The notes: a model not told the origin generated them from the sequence alone. A stretch of DNA of 64,000 bases from Fervidobacterium_A thailandense (GCF_041505935.1 NZ_CP140110.1); one strand, 5' to 3'. Shown: positions 43,514-53,185, counted from the first letter of the stretch. Numbers and translations are program-made.

Positions 43514-43607
43514 CTTACAGTCCGTTCGTTTCGGAGAAACGTTTTGCCTTTTCGGGTTTTTGGTGTAAAATTTATGTTGAGCAAACGTTAAGTTTGAGGT
43601 GAGGTTC

Positions 43608-44459
43608 TTGAGAGAGATTGAGAAAGAAGTATCGAGGATCGTAGACTTTATACGCAAGTGTGTTAACGATTACGGTTTTCGCGGTGCGGTGCTCGGTGTC
43701 AGCGGTGGAATCGACTCAGCGGTGGTTTTAGGATTGTTGATCAGGGCGTTGGACAGGGATCGCATTCTGGCCTTGATTTTACCGGAACGTGACAGTTCCA
43801 AACGCAGCCTTCGTGACGCACAGAGGGTATGTAAGCACTTTGGTGTGGTTCCGCAAGTGTACAGTATAACCGGGGCGTTGAGGGCTCTTGGTGCGTACAA
43901 ACTCTTTCCACCGGCATTTCTGATTCCCGAGAAGTTAAAACAAATCTACGCGAGAAACAGGTGGAATCGTTACGAAGATCCGTACATCATGGACCTACTC
44001 AACGAAGGTGACGAGTTATTTTTGAAAGGACTTGCGTACTACCGTGTGAAGCACAGGGTTCGAATGTGTAAGTTGTACATGGAAGCCGAAAAGAGAAAGT
44101 ACTGTGTCGTGGGTACGACCAACAGAACCGAGCAACTGCTTGGGCTGTACGTAAAGTGGGGCGACGATTCGGTGGACATAGAACCGATCATGCACCTGTA
44201 CAAGGTGGAAGTGTACGAAATGGCAAAGTATCTCGGTGTACCTACATATATCATCGAGAAGGCACCGACTCCGGACCTTGTGCCCGGAATCGTGGATGAA
44301 GAGGCCTTTGGATTAACGTACGCTGAAATCGATTCCATTCTAATGGATCTCGAAAAGGGAATTGAAAGGGAAGGTCCCGCAGTTGAACGAATAAAGAAGA
44401 TAATCACTTCCACTAAACTCAGGGAGCTGAAGTGCCTCCATTTGGAGCGAGGTGAGTGA
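43608..44459 (+). CDS. nadE: NH3-dependent NAD+ synthetase
   Basis: The 283-residue enzyme amidates deamido-NAD+ using ammonia and ATP. The PP-loop GVSGGIDSAVVLGLLIRAL starts near residue 29; ALILPERDSSKRSLRDA, the GTTNRTEQLLGLYVKWGDDSVDIEPI block and TPDLVPGIVDEEAFGL match NadE. There is no N-terminal glutaminase domain, so ammonia rather than glutamine is the N donor. TTG 43608 is spaced properly from GAGGTGA; GTG 43599 overlaps that site. The stop overlaps the start region of the histidine kinase gene. Confidence 0.92.
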   Translation: MREIEKEVSRIVDFIRKCVNDYGFRGAVLGVSGGIDSAVVLGLLIRALDRDRILALILPERDSSKRSLRDAQRVCKHFGVVPQVYSITGALRALGAYKLFPPAFLIPEKLKQIYARNRWNRYEDPYIMDLLNEGDELFLKGLAYYRVKHRVRMCKLYMEAEKRKYCVVGTTNRTEQLLGLYVKWGDDSVDIEPIMHLYKVEVYEMAKYLGVPTYIIEKAPTPDLVPGIVDEEAFGLTYAEIDSILMDLEKGIEREGPAVERIKKIITSTKLRELKCLHLERGE

Positions 44460-44460
44460 C

Positions 44461-47187
44461 TTGGGTGCAAGGAAGATTTGCAGCGCCTTGCTGAACATCT
44501 TTGAAAGCGAATTTCGGGACGAATTTTCCAAGGAAATCACCGCCGAATTGTGTGGTGTGCTCGGTGCCGAAAGGGTTTCTCTCTGTTTGTTGGAAAAATC
44601 GAAGGGGATCTACAGAGTTATATCCGGGAATCTTTTGCCACTCTTCTCGAAGGTTCCGATTATGCTCGTCCCGAAGGACCACGATGGTGTTGTCCCCGTG
44701 GAGATCGACGGACCGTCCGGAAGGGAAAAGGTTCACGGTACGATTTTGAAGAGACAAATCAACGGTTCGGAGGAAATCACTGGTCTACTTTTGTTCGATA
44801 AGTACCAATGTACCGATGAACAATTGGCAAAATTGGTTGAGGACCTTGAATATTTTCTCTGGATCATCCCCAGGTATGAGCACTCAAAGACATACCTTGA
44901 GAAGTACAGGTCCCTCTGGATCCTGACGAGGATTTTTGAGGAATCCCGCACTGTCGAGGAGCTTCTGAAAGAATTCATGTTCGCCGTCGGAGAAATTTTG
45001 GAGGCCGAGCGTACGTATTTTGTGCGTGAGATCCACGATGGTTTCGAAGTTAAAAGCCTTGGTGTGGAAAGAGAAATAACGTTGCATTCGAGGTTTGTAC
45101 CACGTGAAGAAGTTGATCATGCCACTCTCAAGTACCTGAGAGGCGGCGACAAGATGGTTTACAAACCGACAGGGTTGGAAAATCTCTTGGGGTCAGTCGT
45201 GAAATCGGCCATTTTCACCAAGGCGGAGGATGGTTGGTTTGTTTTCGTGAACAAACGCGAGAAGAAGCACTACGTTCAGGTCAAATCCTTCGACTCTCTT
45301 GATTTTGAGATGGCGCGTGATGCGACAAGACGTTATGTACTCGCAAGAGGTAGGATCGAGTTCGATATCAAGTTGAGGCATGAGGTTGAAAAACTTAAAC
45401 AACTCCAAGAGAACTACGAAGAGCTGATAGAAACGCAACGGGAACAAATTAGGAAGATGAACGCGGTCCATTACATCAGTCAGGCGATGAGGACGATGTA
45501 CAGTGTGAAAAATGTCTACAAAACACTCCTGCTCGGACTCACCTCCGGACGGTTGCTCGGCTACAACCGCGCGCTCCTCCTGGTTTACGATGAGAAGAGG
45601 GATGTGCTCGTGGGACGCATGTGGCTTGGTCCCGAGGGTGAGAACGTCGAGGAAGAGTGGAGAAAGGCGAACATGAGAGCGATGCGCTACGCGGATGTCG
45701 TTCAGTATCTAAGGGAAGAGGCGATGACGCTGGAGATAAGCAACAAATTGACGGAGATGATAGAGAACAAGATCTTCCCGTACAAAGCACATCCAATTCT
45801 CGAGCGTTGTGTGTTACGCAAGAAGATATTTATCGCCAACGAGAAGGTACTCGACGCGATGGGGCTGGGTGCGGCGGATTTGGTTTCGCTACTTGGAACA
45901 AAAGATTTCGCGGTCATACCGCTCGTGGGACGGGACAGTACTTTCGGTGTGGTGATCGTGGATAACTTCTACACGAAGCGGCCAATTAAGGAATCTGATG
46001 TTGAGATACTTAAGCTCATTTCCGATAGTGCGGGACTTGCGATAGAGACCGCGATAAACTACGAGGAATTGCGAAATAAGACACTCTCGCTGGAGAGGCA
46101 GAAGAGCACCATCGAGTTCCTGCGCGAGTTCTCTGAATCGGTCTTGCAGAACATGTCATCGGCCATCATCGTTCTCGACAGAGAGGGCCGGATAACGGAG
46201 TGGAACAAGAAGGCTGAACTGTACTTTGGAAGAACGAAGGAGCAGGTGATTGGTTCGGAGTTGGATACGCTGAGCGTTGAGTTCGAGGACCTGAAGGAAT
46301 TGTCTTTCCAGTGTTTAAGAATCAAGGAAGAAATCACGCTTAGTAACTACCTCATAAACGTCGGTGCCAAAGAGCGTTACTTCGATATCAAGATTACACC
46401 GTTCTGGGACAGTGAGAAGATAATGCTCAGAGGTGTCATCATCACGTTGGACGATGTAACGGAGAGGGTAAACCTCGAAAAAGAGCGGAAAAAACAGGAA
46501 AAGCTGGCCGCGTTGGGTGAGATGGCGGCGAGGGTTGCGCACGAGTTGAGGAATCCAGTTTCCGTGTTGGGTGGTTTTATTAAGAGGCTTGAGAAGAATC
46601 AGGGAGACGAGGAAGCTCGAAAGAGGTACATCAAGATAATTTCCGAGGAGATACTGAGGCTTGAGAACATCGTGAACGAGATCCTCGACTTCAGTAGGGA
46701 ACCGCGAAGCTTGGAGTTCAGACTCTTTGATATCAACAAGTTGATAAAAGATGTCTACTTGCTTCTTGAAGAAAAGATAAAGGAAAAGAACATTCTCTTC
46801 ATGTTCGAGACTGACAAGGAACAGATGTTTGTTTATGGCGAGGCCGCACGCTTAAAGCAGGTTGCGATCAACTTACTGCAGAATGCTATTGAAGCTACTC
46901 CCGTAGGTGGTAAAATATTGGTTGAGACCAGGGAAAGGCTCGATAGGATAGTTTTCTCCGTTTGGAACGAAGGAACACCCATACCGAAGGACATAGCCGA
47001 GAAATTGTTCGTCCCGTTTTTCACGACGAAAGTTCACGGTACCGGTCTGGGACTTGCAATCTGCAAGAAGATCGTTGAAGATGAGCATGGTGGGAAGATC
47101 TACCACGAGAGCACCGAAGATGGTAACAAGTTCGTGGTTGAACTTGAAAAGCCTTCCGAACTTCAAGGGGTGGACCTTGAAAAGTGA
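44461..47187 (+). CDS. Large soluble sensor histidine kinase (GAF-GAF-PAS-HisKA-HATPase)
   Basis: 908 residues without signal or membrane segment. Residues about 1-560 contain at least two GAF-like regions with a coiled-coil between (about 300-340); a PAS domain follows at about 565-680 (SAIIVLDREGRITEWNKKAE). The H-box GEMAARVAHELRNPVSVLGG puts the phospho-acceptor at His694. N-box NLLQNAIEATPVGGK, F-box FVPFFTTK and G-box GTGLGLAICKKIVEDEHGG are intact. No response regulator is adjacent. TTG 44461 follows GAGGTGAG; the gene abuts nadE. Confidence 0.92.
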   Translation: MGARKICSALLNIFESEFRDEFSKEITAELCGVLGAERVSLCLLEKSKGIYRVISGNLLPLFSKVPIMLVPKDHDGVVPVEIDGPSGREKVHGTILKRQINGSEEITGLLLFDKYQCTDEQLAKLVEDLEYFLWIIPRYEHSKTYLEKYRSLWILTRIFEESRTVEELLKEFMFAVGEILEAERTYFVREIHDGFEVKSLGVEREITLHSRFVPREEVDHATLKYLRGGDKMVYKPTGLENLLGSVVKSAIFTKAEDGWFVFVNKREKKHYVQVKSFDSLDFEMARDATRRYVLARGRIEFDIKLRHEVEKLKQLQENYEELIETQREQIRKMNAVHYISQAMRTMYSVKNVYKTLLLGLTSGRLLGYNRALLLVYDEKRDVLVGRMWLGPEGENVEEEWRKANMRAMRYADVVQYLREEAMTLEISNKLTEMIENKIFPYKAHPILERCVLRKKIFIANEKVLDAMGLGAADLVSLLGTKDFAVIPLVGRDSTFGVVIVDNFYTKRPIKESDVEILKLISDSAGLAIETAINYEELRNKTLSLERQKSTIEFLREFSESVLQNMSSAIIVLDREGRITEWNKKAELYFGRTKEQVIGSELDTLSVEFEDLKELSFQCLRIKEEITLSNYLINVGAKERYFDIKITPFWDSEKIMLRGVIITLDDVTERVNLEKERKKQEKLAALGEMAARVAHELRNPVSVLGGFIKRLEKNQGDEEARKRYIKIISEEILRLENIVNEILDFSREPRSLEFRLFDINKLIKDVYLLLEEKIKEKNILFMFETDKEQMFVYGEAARLKQVAINLLQNAIEATPVGGKILVETRERLDRIVFSVWNEGTPIPKDIAEKLFVPFFTTKVHGTGLGLAICKKIVEDEHGGKIYHESTEDGNKFVVELEKPSELQGVDLEK

Positions 47188-47213
47188 GCAACACTTATCG
47201 AGGAGGATGAAAG

Positions 47214-47588
47214 ATGTTCGAGATAATGCTCAAGGCGAAGATACACATGGCGAGGGTCACGGAGAAGGAGATAGAGTACGAAGGAAGCATAGGAATAGAC
47301 GAAGAACTTTTAGAATTGAGCGGTATAAAGGTGAACGAACTTGTGCTCATTTCCGATGTGGAAAACGGAAACAGGTTCGCAACTTACGTTATTCCAGAAC
47401 CGCGCGGAAGTGGGAAGATCTCACTCAACGGTGCCGCCGCAAGACTGGTGGAGAAGGGTGATAGGATAATCATCATGGCGTTCGGACTATACGAGCCAAC
47501 CGAGTATACGGGAGCTAAGATTTTGATACTCAACGACGACAACTCCGTCAAGGAGATCCGATATTCAAGTACACATGAGGAGAAGTGA
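47214..47588 (+). CDS. panD: Aspartate 1-decarboxylase proenzyme
   Basis: PanD makes beta-alanine for pantothenate and CoA. The 124-residue proenzyme has the self-cleavage site Gly24-Ser25 in YEGSIGID exactly at the family position, which gives the pyruvoyl group. The conserved NGAAARLVEKGDRIIIMAFG follows. GAGGAGG lies 8 nt before ATG 47214. It sits between the kinase and fapA with short spacers, so co-transcription is likely but no pathway link is visible. Confidence 0.96.
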   Translation: MFEIMLKAKIHMARVTEKEIEYEGSIGIDEELLELSGIKVNELVLISDVENGNRFATYVIPEPRGSGKISLNGAAARLVEKGDRIIIMAFGLYEPTEYTGAKILILNDDNSVKEIRYSSTHEEK

Positions 47589-47656
47589 GGAAGTTTAACT
47601 CATCGGAACACAAACGCTGAGTTTGACCGACATGGATAGGGGGTTACGATACTGCA

Positions 47657-49039
47657 ATGGAAATAACCGTGACCACGTCACCGGACAAAATGGAGGCGTA
47701 CATAAAGATTACCAACAAATTGCCCGAGGAAACCGTGGACCTGGAGACGCTTATGGAGGCGATCCGGAAAGCAAAGATCGTCCACGGTATCGATTTCGAA
47801 GCCTTGAGACAGTTTTGCAAGGAACCTGTCGAGAACGTCCCGTTCCTCATAGCAAAGGGTGATCCACCGAAGGATGGAGAGCCAGGAAGGGTCGTTTTTG
47901 AAATAGCATCCACATCTTCAAAGGATTACATCGTCAAAGATAGGGTTGATTTCAGGGAGTTTCCCGTTCAGCGCAGGATCCTTGTTAAAAAGGGACAACG
48001 GCTCGCAACCATCCTCCCTCCAACCGAAGGTGTTCCGGGTAAAAACGTTTACGGTGAGACTGTACCGGCCAAGCGTGGTGAGGAAGCAAAGGTGGTTCTT
48101 GGTAAAAACGTTGCACTCGACGAGGAAGGTCACCACATCATAGCCACGGCGGAAGGTCTACTGAAAGTCGATGTCGAAAAGAACTTCATCGAAGTGAGTG
48201 AATATTTGGAAATAGAAGGAGATGTCGATTATAACACCGGTAACATAGATTTTCCAGGTGTCGTATTGGTGAAGGGTGATGTGAAACCCGGTTTTGTGGT
48301 ACGGGCAAAGGGCGATATCGAGATCCACGGTGTTGTTGAGGCCGCAACCGTGATCTCGCTTGAGGGGAACGTGAAGTTATCGGGAGTCAAGGGTAAAGAT
48401 AAAGGACTTGTTAAGGCCAAGAAAGATGTTCACGTGAAGTACGCTGAAGCAGTGACGATTGAGGCCGATAATCTCTATTTTGAAACGAACTTACTCGGTT
48501 GCATCGTCCGTGTGACCGGTTCGATAATCGGAACGGGAAGGTCATCCTCGATCATCGGTGGTGAGTACATCGCGGCATTGAAGATTGAGGCTGACGAAAT
48601 AGGATCCGAATTTGGGACGAACACGTACCTTGAGGTGGGTGTTAACCCTTACCTCAGGGAGGAAATAAAGATACTGAAGGCGCAGATAGAAATAGACAAA
48701 ACGAGTATCCAGAAATTACTCACGATCGTCAAGCAGTACAAGGACCTCAAAGACAAGGGAACACCCATACCACCGGAACGAGAGGAACAATTTGCGAAGG
48801 CTACGCGCACACTCATCAACTTGCGTGCGGAATTGGAGAAAAACATGCGTAAACTCGAAGAACTCCAACAAAAGTTGGGTAGGATGAGGTTCAGTGCGGA
48901 GATCATCGCTCGAAAGGTACTCTACCCAGGTGTTGAAGTGGTGATCCAGGATGCGCGGTACTATTCCGAGCAGCAACTTCCGAAGGTCGTTTTGAGGTAC
49001 GAGGATGGAAAGATCTTCGTGGGAGGATACGGGGGTTAG
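47657..49039 (+). CDS. FapA/DUF342 family protein
   Basis: A 460-residue DUF342 protein: N-terminal domain with a motif GDPPKDGEPGRVVFE, a central right-handed beta-helix with many short repeats (VDYNTGNIDFPGVVLVKG, VVRAKGDIEIHGVVEAATV), and a C-terminal coiled coil at about 335-420 rich in Glu, Lys and Leu. Members are called FapA and are linked to flagellar assembly or polar organisation in some species, but a biochemical role is not established. ATG 47657 is used. Confidence 0.88.
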   Translation: MEITVTTSPDKMEAYIKITNKLPEETVDLETLMEAIRKAKIVHGIDFEALRQFCKEPVENVPFLIAKGDPPKDGEPGRVVFEIASTSSKDYIVKDRVDFREFPVQRRILVKKGQRLATILPPTEGVPGKNVYGETVPAKRGEEAKVVLGKNVALDEEGHHIIATAEGLLKVDVEKNFIEVSEYLEIEGDVDYNTGNIDFPGVVLVKGDVKPGFVVRAKGDIEIHGVVEAATVISLEGNVKLSGVKGKDKGLVKAKKDVHVKYAEAVTIEADNLYFETNLLGCIVRVTGSIIGTGRSSSIIGGEYIAALKIEADEIGSEFGTNTYLEVGVNPYLREEIKILKAQIEIDKTSIQKLLTIVKQYKDLKDKGTPIPPEREEQFAKATRTLINLRAELEKNMRKLEELQQKLGRMRFSAEIIARKVLYPGVEVVIQDARYYSEQQLPKVVLRYEDGKIFVGGYGG

Positions 49040-49072
49040 AATAATTTGACGGGAATTGACGGAGGTTGGGCG

Positions 49073-49960
49073 ATGGTACTGAAGGCTTTACCGAGGTTCA
49101 GACCCATGGTTTGGGGAAACTCCGAACTTAACAGGATCTTCAACTTGGAGACGGAAGCACCCATCGGGGAGATTTGGTTGCTCTCTGGACATCCGCTGTA
49201 CGAAACATCGCTGGAAGGCGTGGGTTTAAGTTTGAACGAACTTTCCTCGCGGATCTTCGGGAAACGTTATCCAAGGTTTCCGTTACTCGTAAAACTTGTC
49301 TCAACGAATCAGTGGCTCAGTGTACAAGTACATCCTGATGATGAATTTGCTAAGACGATCGAGGATGAACCGTGGGGAAAGAGTGAAGCGTGGTACTTCG
49401 TTACCGATGGCGAGTTCGCAATTTGCGAGGATACCGATCTGATGAAAGAACTCGTTAACGAAGGGCGAATCGACGAGATAAAGGATATCTTGACGTTTGT
49501 TAAGGTAAAGAGCGGAACAATCGTTAACATCCCGGCGGGTACCGTACATGCACTTGGGCCGAATAGTACGGTCGTGGAGGTTCAACAATCCTCGGATCTA
49601 ACGTACAGAATATACGATTGGGGTAGGCCGAGGGAGACACATTTGGAAAAAGCACTGAAGGTTTCAAGAAATGTGAAGGTTAGTGATATAGTCTTCCCAA
49701 ATGCGAAAGAGCTAAGAACGGACTACTTCACCATAAGGGTCTTTTCGGATAACTTCGTTGCCGACAAGAATATTCTCAACGAGAATCTTTCTATAATCGT
49801 GCCGCTGGAACTGAACAAGGAATTTTCGGCTTATCTTAGTATTTCGGATACGTACGCTGAGCGAACTGGTCTTTCCATCCACGGCGAATATTCAATCGGT
49901 AATCTCCGCGCGATATTCATCACGCTTGGACCGGTTTACAATGCGTTCCTTGAACAGTGA
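49073..49960 (+). CDS. manA: Mannose-6-phosphate isomerase, class I
   Basis: The 295-residue zinc enzyme interconverts mannose 6-phosphate and fructose 6-phosphate. Zinc-site motifs are WLSVQVHPDDEFA (Gln, His), WGKSEAWYFV (Glu) and NIPAGTVHALGPNSTVVEVQQSSDLTYRIYDWGR split across two strands, with catalytic Arg in the last part. The short length matches the Bacillus-type class I enzymes. ATG 49073 has GGAGGT 7 nt upstream. Its last 69 bp overlap the convergent ygiQ gene. Confidence 0.9.
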   Translation: MVLKALPRFRPMVWGNSELNRIFNLETEAPIGEIWLLSGHPLYETSLEGVGLSLNELSSRIFGKRYPRFPLLVKLVSTNQWLSVQVHPDDEFAKTIEDEPWGKSEAWYFVTDGEFAICEDTDLMKELVNEGRIDEIKDILTFVKVKSGTIVNIPAGTVHALGPNSTVVEVQQSSDLTYRIYDWGRPRETHLEKALKVSRNVKVSDIVFPNAKELRTDYFTIRVFSDNFVADKNILNENLSIIVPLELNKEFSAYLSISDTYAERTGLSIHGEYSIGNLRAIFITLGPVYNAFLEQ

Positions 49961-51643
49961 TCGGACTCTTTCGCTCTTTACAACCTCAACCTCCTCGTTT
50001 GTGAATGGGTCAATCCCCGTGTAGTACATCGTTGTGCTTGCCGTTCCCGGAGTGGGTGTGAATATCTGTACCTGTTGAGGGATGTAATTAAGGTATGCGA
50101 CGATAAAATCCTTGAGGTAGATGTTTTCATCTTCCCCCTCTCCCGGATGTCCGACGATGAAGTATCCGATGACGTATTTTCGCTGTCCTTTTCGTTTGGC
50201 GAACTCTTCGAATCTTCTTTTGAAGTCAAGAAACTTTTCAACGGGAGGCTTTCGCATTAGTCTCAGCACATGGGGATGCGCGTGCTCTGGTGCCAGTTTT
50301 AGTTGTCCGGATGTGAAATCAACCAGTGCGCTGATAACGTAATCAGCGTTCGGGGAATCCAAAATCAGATCATGCCTTATACCGGAACCAACAAAGACGT
50401 GTTTAACACCCCTAACGGACTTGATTTTTCTAAGTAAATCGACGAACTGGGCTCCTCCATCGTGCTCCAAGTTCCTACATACCCTTGGATGCAAACAATT
50501 TTTCGGGCATTGGCCGTGCGAGTTTCTAACTTCGCAACTCGTAGACCACATGTTAGCTGTAGGACCACCGACGTCAACGATTGTACCGCGAAAATCCGGG
50601 TGTTTGGTGAGGAGCTTTACTTCCTCCAAGATCGAATCCACACTCCTGGAGATAACGTGCGTCGTTTGATGGTGTGTGAGCGCACAAAAACTACAACCAC
50701 CAAAGCAGCCACGTACGGCTGTGATGGAGAACTTCACGACTTCGAGGGCCCTGACTTTACCAAGCCGTTCGTAAAAGGGGTGTACTCTTCTCGTGTAAGG
50801 AAACAAGTATAACTCGTCGAACTCTTTCTGAGTAAGTGGTGGTGATGGAGGGTACTGGATAACGTAGCGTGTGTCCTGCTTTTGCACCAAGGCGACGTCC
50901 CTGTGAGGGTCTGTTAATTGAATGATCTCCCTGAACATTCTGTTGTACGCGTTTTTGTCGTAGGAAACTTCCTCGTGCGAAGGAAGATGATGAACAGTTA
51001 AGCCATTAAATAGCTCATCGGAGAGGGAACTCTTCCAAATCATCGTTCCGCGAATACCCTCGAGGTTTTTGCCCGACTCAAGCCGTTTGGCGATTTCCAA
51101 AATAGCCCTTTCACCCATACCGTACACGAGGATATCTGCCTTCGAATCAACCAGTATCGACTTTCTGACCTTATCACTCCACCAGTCGTAATGGGAAAAC
51201 CTTCTAAGACTTGCCTCGATACCTCCGATAACGATGGGGACGTCTTTGAAAACCTGTTGAATCATATTTACATAACGGATCACCGCTCGATCGGGTCTGC
51301 GGTTATTCAGACCACCCGGCGTGTAATCGTCGGATTTTCTCTTCTTTCTCGATGCTGTGTAGTTAGCCACCATTGAGTCCAAGCTTCCGGCGGTGACACC
51401 GAAGAAAAGGTTTGGTTTTCCGAGTCTTGCAATATCTTCCGGATTAAGCGGTTGCGCGATGATACCAACCTTGTAACCACGTGACTCCAGGAGTCTACCA
51501 AGGAGTGCAACACCAAAAGACGGGTGATCGACGTACGCGTCACCCGTCACGAAAATAATATCGAGAGAGTCCCAGTTTCTAAGTTCAAGTTCTTCGCAGG
51601 TAGTTGGTAAGAATTTCTTAAGCTCCTCCTTAAATGTTCTCAT
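49892..51643 (-). CDS. YgiQ-family radical SAM protein
   Basis: 583 residues with the three-part YgiQ layout: N-terminal domain (IFVTGDAYVDHPSFGVALLG), radical SAM core with the 4Fe-4S motif GCFGGCSFCALTHHQ near residue 315, and a C-terminal domain. The family (UPF0313) has no firmly known reaction. It overlaps glnA by 14 bp at its start and is therefore coupled to it, and its 3' end overlaps convergent manA by 69 bp without a terminator between them. Confidence 0.92.
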   Translation of the reverse strand: MRTFKEELKKFLPTTCEELELRNWDSLDIIFVTGDAYVDHPSFGVALLGRLLESRGYKVGIIAQPLNPEDIARLGKPNLFFGVTAGSLDSMVANYTASRKKRKSDDYTPGGLNNRRPDRAVIRYVNMIQQVFKDVPIVIGGIEASLRRFSHYDWWSDKVRKSILVDSKADILVYGMGERAILEIAKRLESGKNLEGIRGTMIWKSSLSDELFNGLTVHHLPSHEEVSYDKNAYNRMFREIIQLTDPHRDVALVQKQDTRYVIQYPPSPPLTQKEFDELYLFPYTRRVHPFYERLGKVRALEVVKFSITAVRGCFGGCSFCALTHHQTTHVISRSVDSILEEVKLLTKHPDFRGTIVDVGGPTANMWSTSCEVRNSHGQCPKNCLHPRVCRNLEHDGGAQFVDLLRKIKSVRGVKHVFVGSGIRHDLILDSPNADYVISALVDFTSGQLKLAPEHAHPHVLRLMRKPPVEKFLDFKRRFEEFAKRKGQRKYVIGYFIVGHPGEGEDENIYLKDFIVAYLNYIPQQVQIFTPTPGTASTTMYYTGIDPFTNEEVEVVKSERVRSLFKERIVNRSKRDEYRAEITD

Positions 51644-52949
51644 ACTTTATTCGTTCCCACTCGGAGATGTGCGTTGAGTACTCCCACCATTCACGTTCTT
51701 TCAGTGCCATGAATTTTTCAAAGATGTGTTCTCCGAGCACGCTTTTAACAAGCTCACTCTTTTCGGCCTCGGTGAGCGCTTCCTTTAGGTTAGCCGGTAG
51801 TCTACTGATACCGCGTTTCTGCTTCTCCGCGTCGGACATTTTGTAGATGTTCTCTTCCACGGGGAGTGGTGGTTCGATACGCTTTTCTATCCCATCCAGC
51901 CCGGCAGCGAACATCACCGCGAGTGCTAAATACGGATTGCACGATGGATCCGGTGCCCTGTACTCAAGTCGTGTAGCGTTACCACGTGCTTTCGGAACAC
52001 GAATGAGGGCGGTTCTGTTCCCTTTACTCCATGCGATGTTAACGGGTGCTTCGTAGCCGGGAACCAGTCTTTTGTAGCTGTTCACGGTCGGATTTGTGAT
52101 CGCGGTAATTTCCCTTGCGTGCGCTATGAGACCACCGATAAAATACCTCATCGTTTGAGAAATTCCGTCTGGTGCATCGGGATCGTAGAATGCGTTCCGC
52201 CCGTCGAGTGTGAAAAGGCTCATGTGTACGTGCATACCACTACCGTTGACACCAAAGAACGGTTTCGGCATGAAGGTGGCGAAAAGGTTGTTCCTGATTG
52301 CAAGGGTTTTAATGACGAGCTTAACGGTCTGCACATTGTCGGCGGCGATTACAGGTTCGGCGTAGCGGAAATCGACTTCGTGTTGGGACGGTGCAACCTC
52401 ATGGTGGGTTGTTTCAACATCCAATCCCATTTCCTCCAGGTACACGGAAACTTCAGTACGGATGTGCTCAGCGATGTCGACCGGTAGGAGGTCGAAGTAA
52501 CTTCCGCTGTCGAGAAACTCGAAGACCGGTTTTCCTTCTTTTCGTGGTAATATGAAGAACTCGACTTCCGGTCCAGCATAGGGTATGAATCCCATACTTC
52601 GTGCCTTTTCCTGGATAAGCTTCAACCTGTAGCGTGGGTCACCGTCAAACGGTGTGCTTGGATCCTCGTAAACGTCGCATATGATTCTTGCACTTCTATG
52701 TCCGTCGAACGTCCAAGGCAGCATTGCAACAGTTCTGAGGTCTGGCTTAAGGTACATGTCCGACTCGTGGATGCGTGCGAATCCCTGAACGGACGAACCA
52801 TCAAACATGATACCGGAATCCAATAATCCCTCAACCTCGTCCGAAGGAATCTCAACGTTCTTCATCGTACCGTTTATATCCGTGAACTGGAGCCTAAGAA
52901 AACGTACGCGGTTCTTGTCGATGAATTCAAGCAGCTTTTCTCGATCCAC
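51630..52949 (-). CDS. glnA: Glutamine synthetase, type I-alpha
   Basis: 439 residues with standard motifs: FTDINGTMKNVEIP, MFDGSSVQGFARIHESDMYL, AGPEVEFFIL, THHEVAPSQHEVDFRY, FMPKPFFGVNGSGMHVHMSL, NPTVNSYKRLVPGYEAP and RLEYRAPDPSCNPYLAL. The shorter length and absence of an adenylylation loop mark the alpha subtype, regulated by feedback inhibition rather than adenylylation. GTG 52949 follows a GGGGGG-rich site. A promoter and 5' leader hairpin precede it. Confidence 0.96.
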   Translation of the reverse strand: MDREKLLEFIDKNRVRFLRLQFTDINGTMKNVEIPSDEVEGLLDSGIMFDGSSVQGFARIHESDMYLKPDLRTVAMLPWTFDGHRSARIICDVYEDPSTPFDGDPRYRLKLIQEKARSMGFIPYAGPEVEFFILPRKEGKPVFEFLDSGSYFDLLPVDIAEHIRTEVSVYLEEMGLDVETTHHEVAPSQHEVDFRYAEPVIAADNVQTVKLVIKTLAIRNNLFATFMPKPFFGVNGSGMHVHMSLFTLDGRNAFYDPDAPDGISQTMRYFIGGLIAHAREITAITNPTVNSYKRLVPGYEAPVNIAWSKGNRTALIRVPKARGNATRLEYRAPDPSCNPYLALAVMFAAGLDGIEKRIEPPLPVEENIYKMSDAEKQKRGISRLPANLKEALTEAEKSELVKSVLGEHIFEKFMALKEREWWEYSTHISEWERIKYENI

Positions 52950-52975
52950 GGTAATCCCCCCACGTTGTAGAACTC

Positions 52976-53008
52976 TTTAAAGCCGGAGTAATCTACTCGG
53001 CCTTTAAA
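52976..53008 (-). promoter_or_regulatory. 5' leader hairpin of glnA
   Basis: An imperfect inverted repeat TTTAAAGCCGGAGT ... ACTCGGCCTTTAAA with a 5-nt loop (two offset bases) starts at about the predicted transcription start. It could be a stability element or an attenuator; no T run follows directly. Confidence 0.4.
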
Positions 53009-53011
53009 CCT

Positions 53012-53040
53012 ACTATACCACGCCCAAGTTTACCGTGCAA
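53012..53040 (-). promoter_or_regulatory. Promoter of glnA-ygiQ
   Basis: On the minus strand TTGCAC (53035-53040) and TATAGT (53012-53017) are separated by 17 bp. The predicted start of transcription falls at the leader hairpin. Confidence 0.5.
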
Positions 53041-53077
53041 CTGTTAACAGTTTGATTGGACGTTAAATCACTATTAC

Positions 53078-53106
53078 TTGACTCGCATTCCAAAATACCG
53101 TATAAT
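53078..53106 (+). promoter_or_regulatory. SigA-type promoter of feoAB
   Basis: TTGACT (53078-53083), 17 bp, TATAAT (53101-53106): near-consensus. An operator-like palindrome lies immediately downstream. Confidence 0.8.
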
Positions 53107-53117
53107 TTTAGTGAATT

Positions 53118-53136
53118 ATTGAGATTGCGTCTCAAT
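53118..53136 (+). promoter_or_regulatory. Candidate iron-repressor operator of feoAB
   Basis: ATTGAGA-TTGCG-TCTCAAT is a perfect 7-5-7 inverted repeat starting 12 bp after the -10 box, so a bound repressor would block initiation. The place and symmetry suit an iron regulator such as Fur or DtxR type; no regulator gene is adjacent. Confidence 0.5.
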
Positions 53137-53185
53137 TGCAATAAACGCAAATGATTTTAAAACTGCGCATAGGGAGGTGGTTTGT

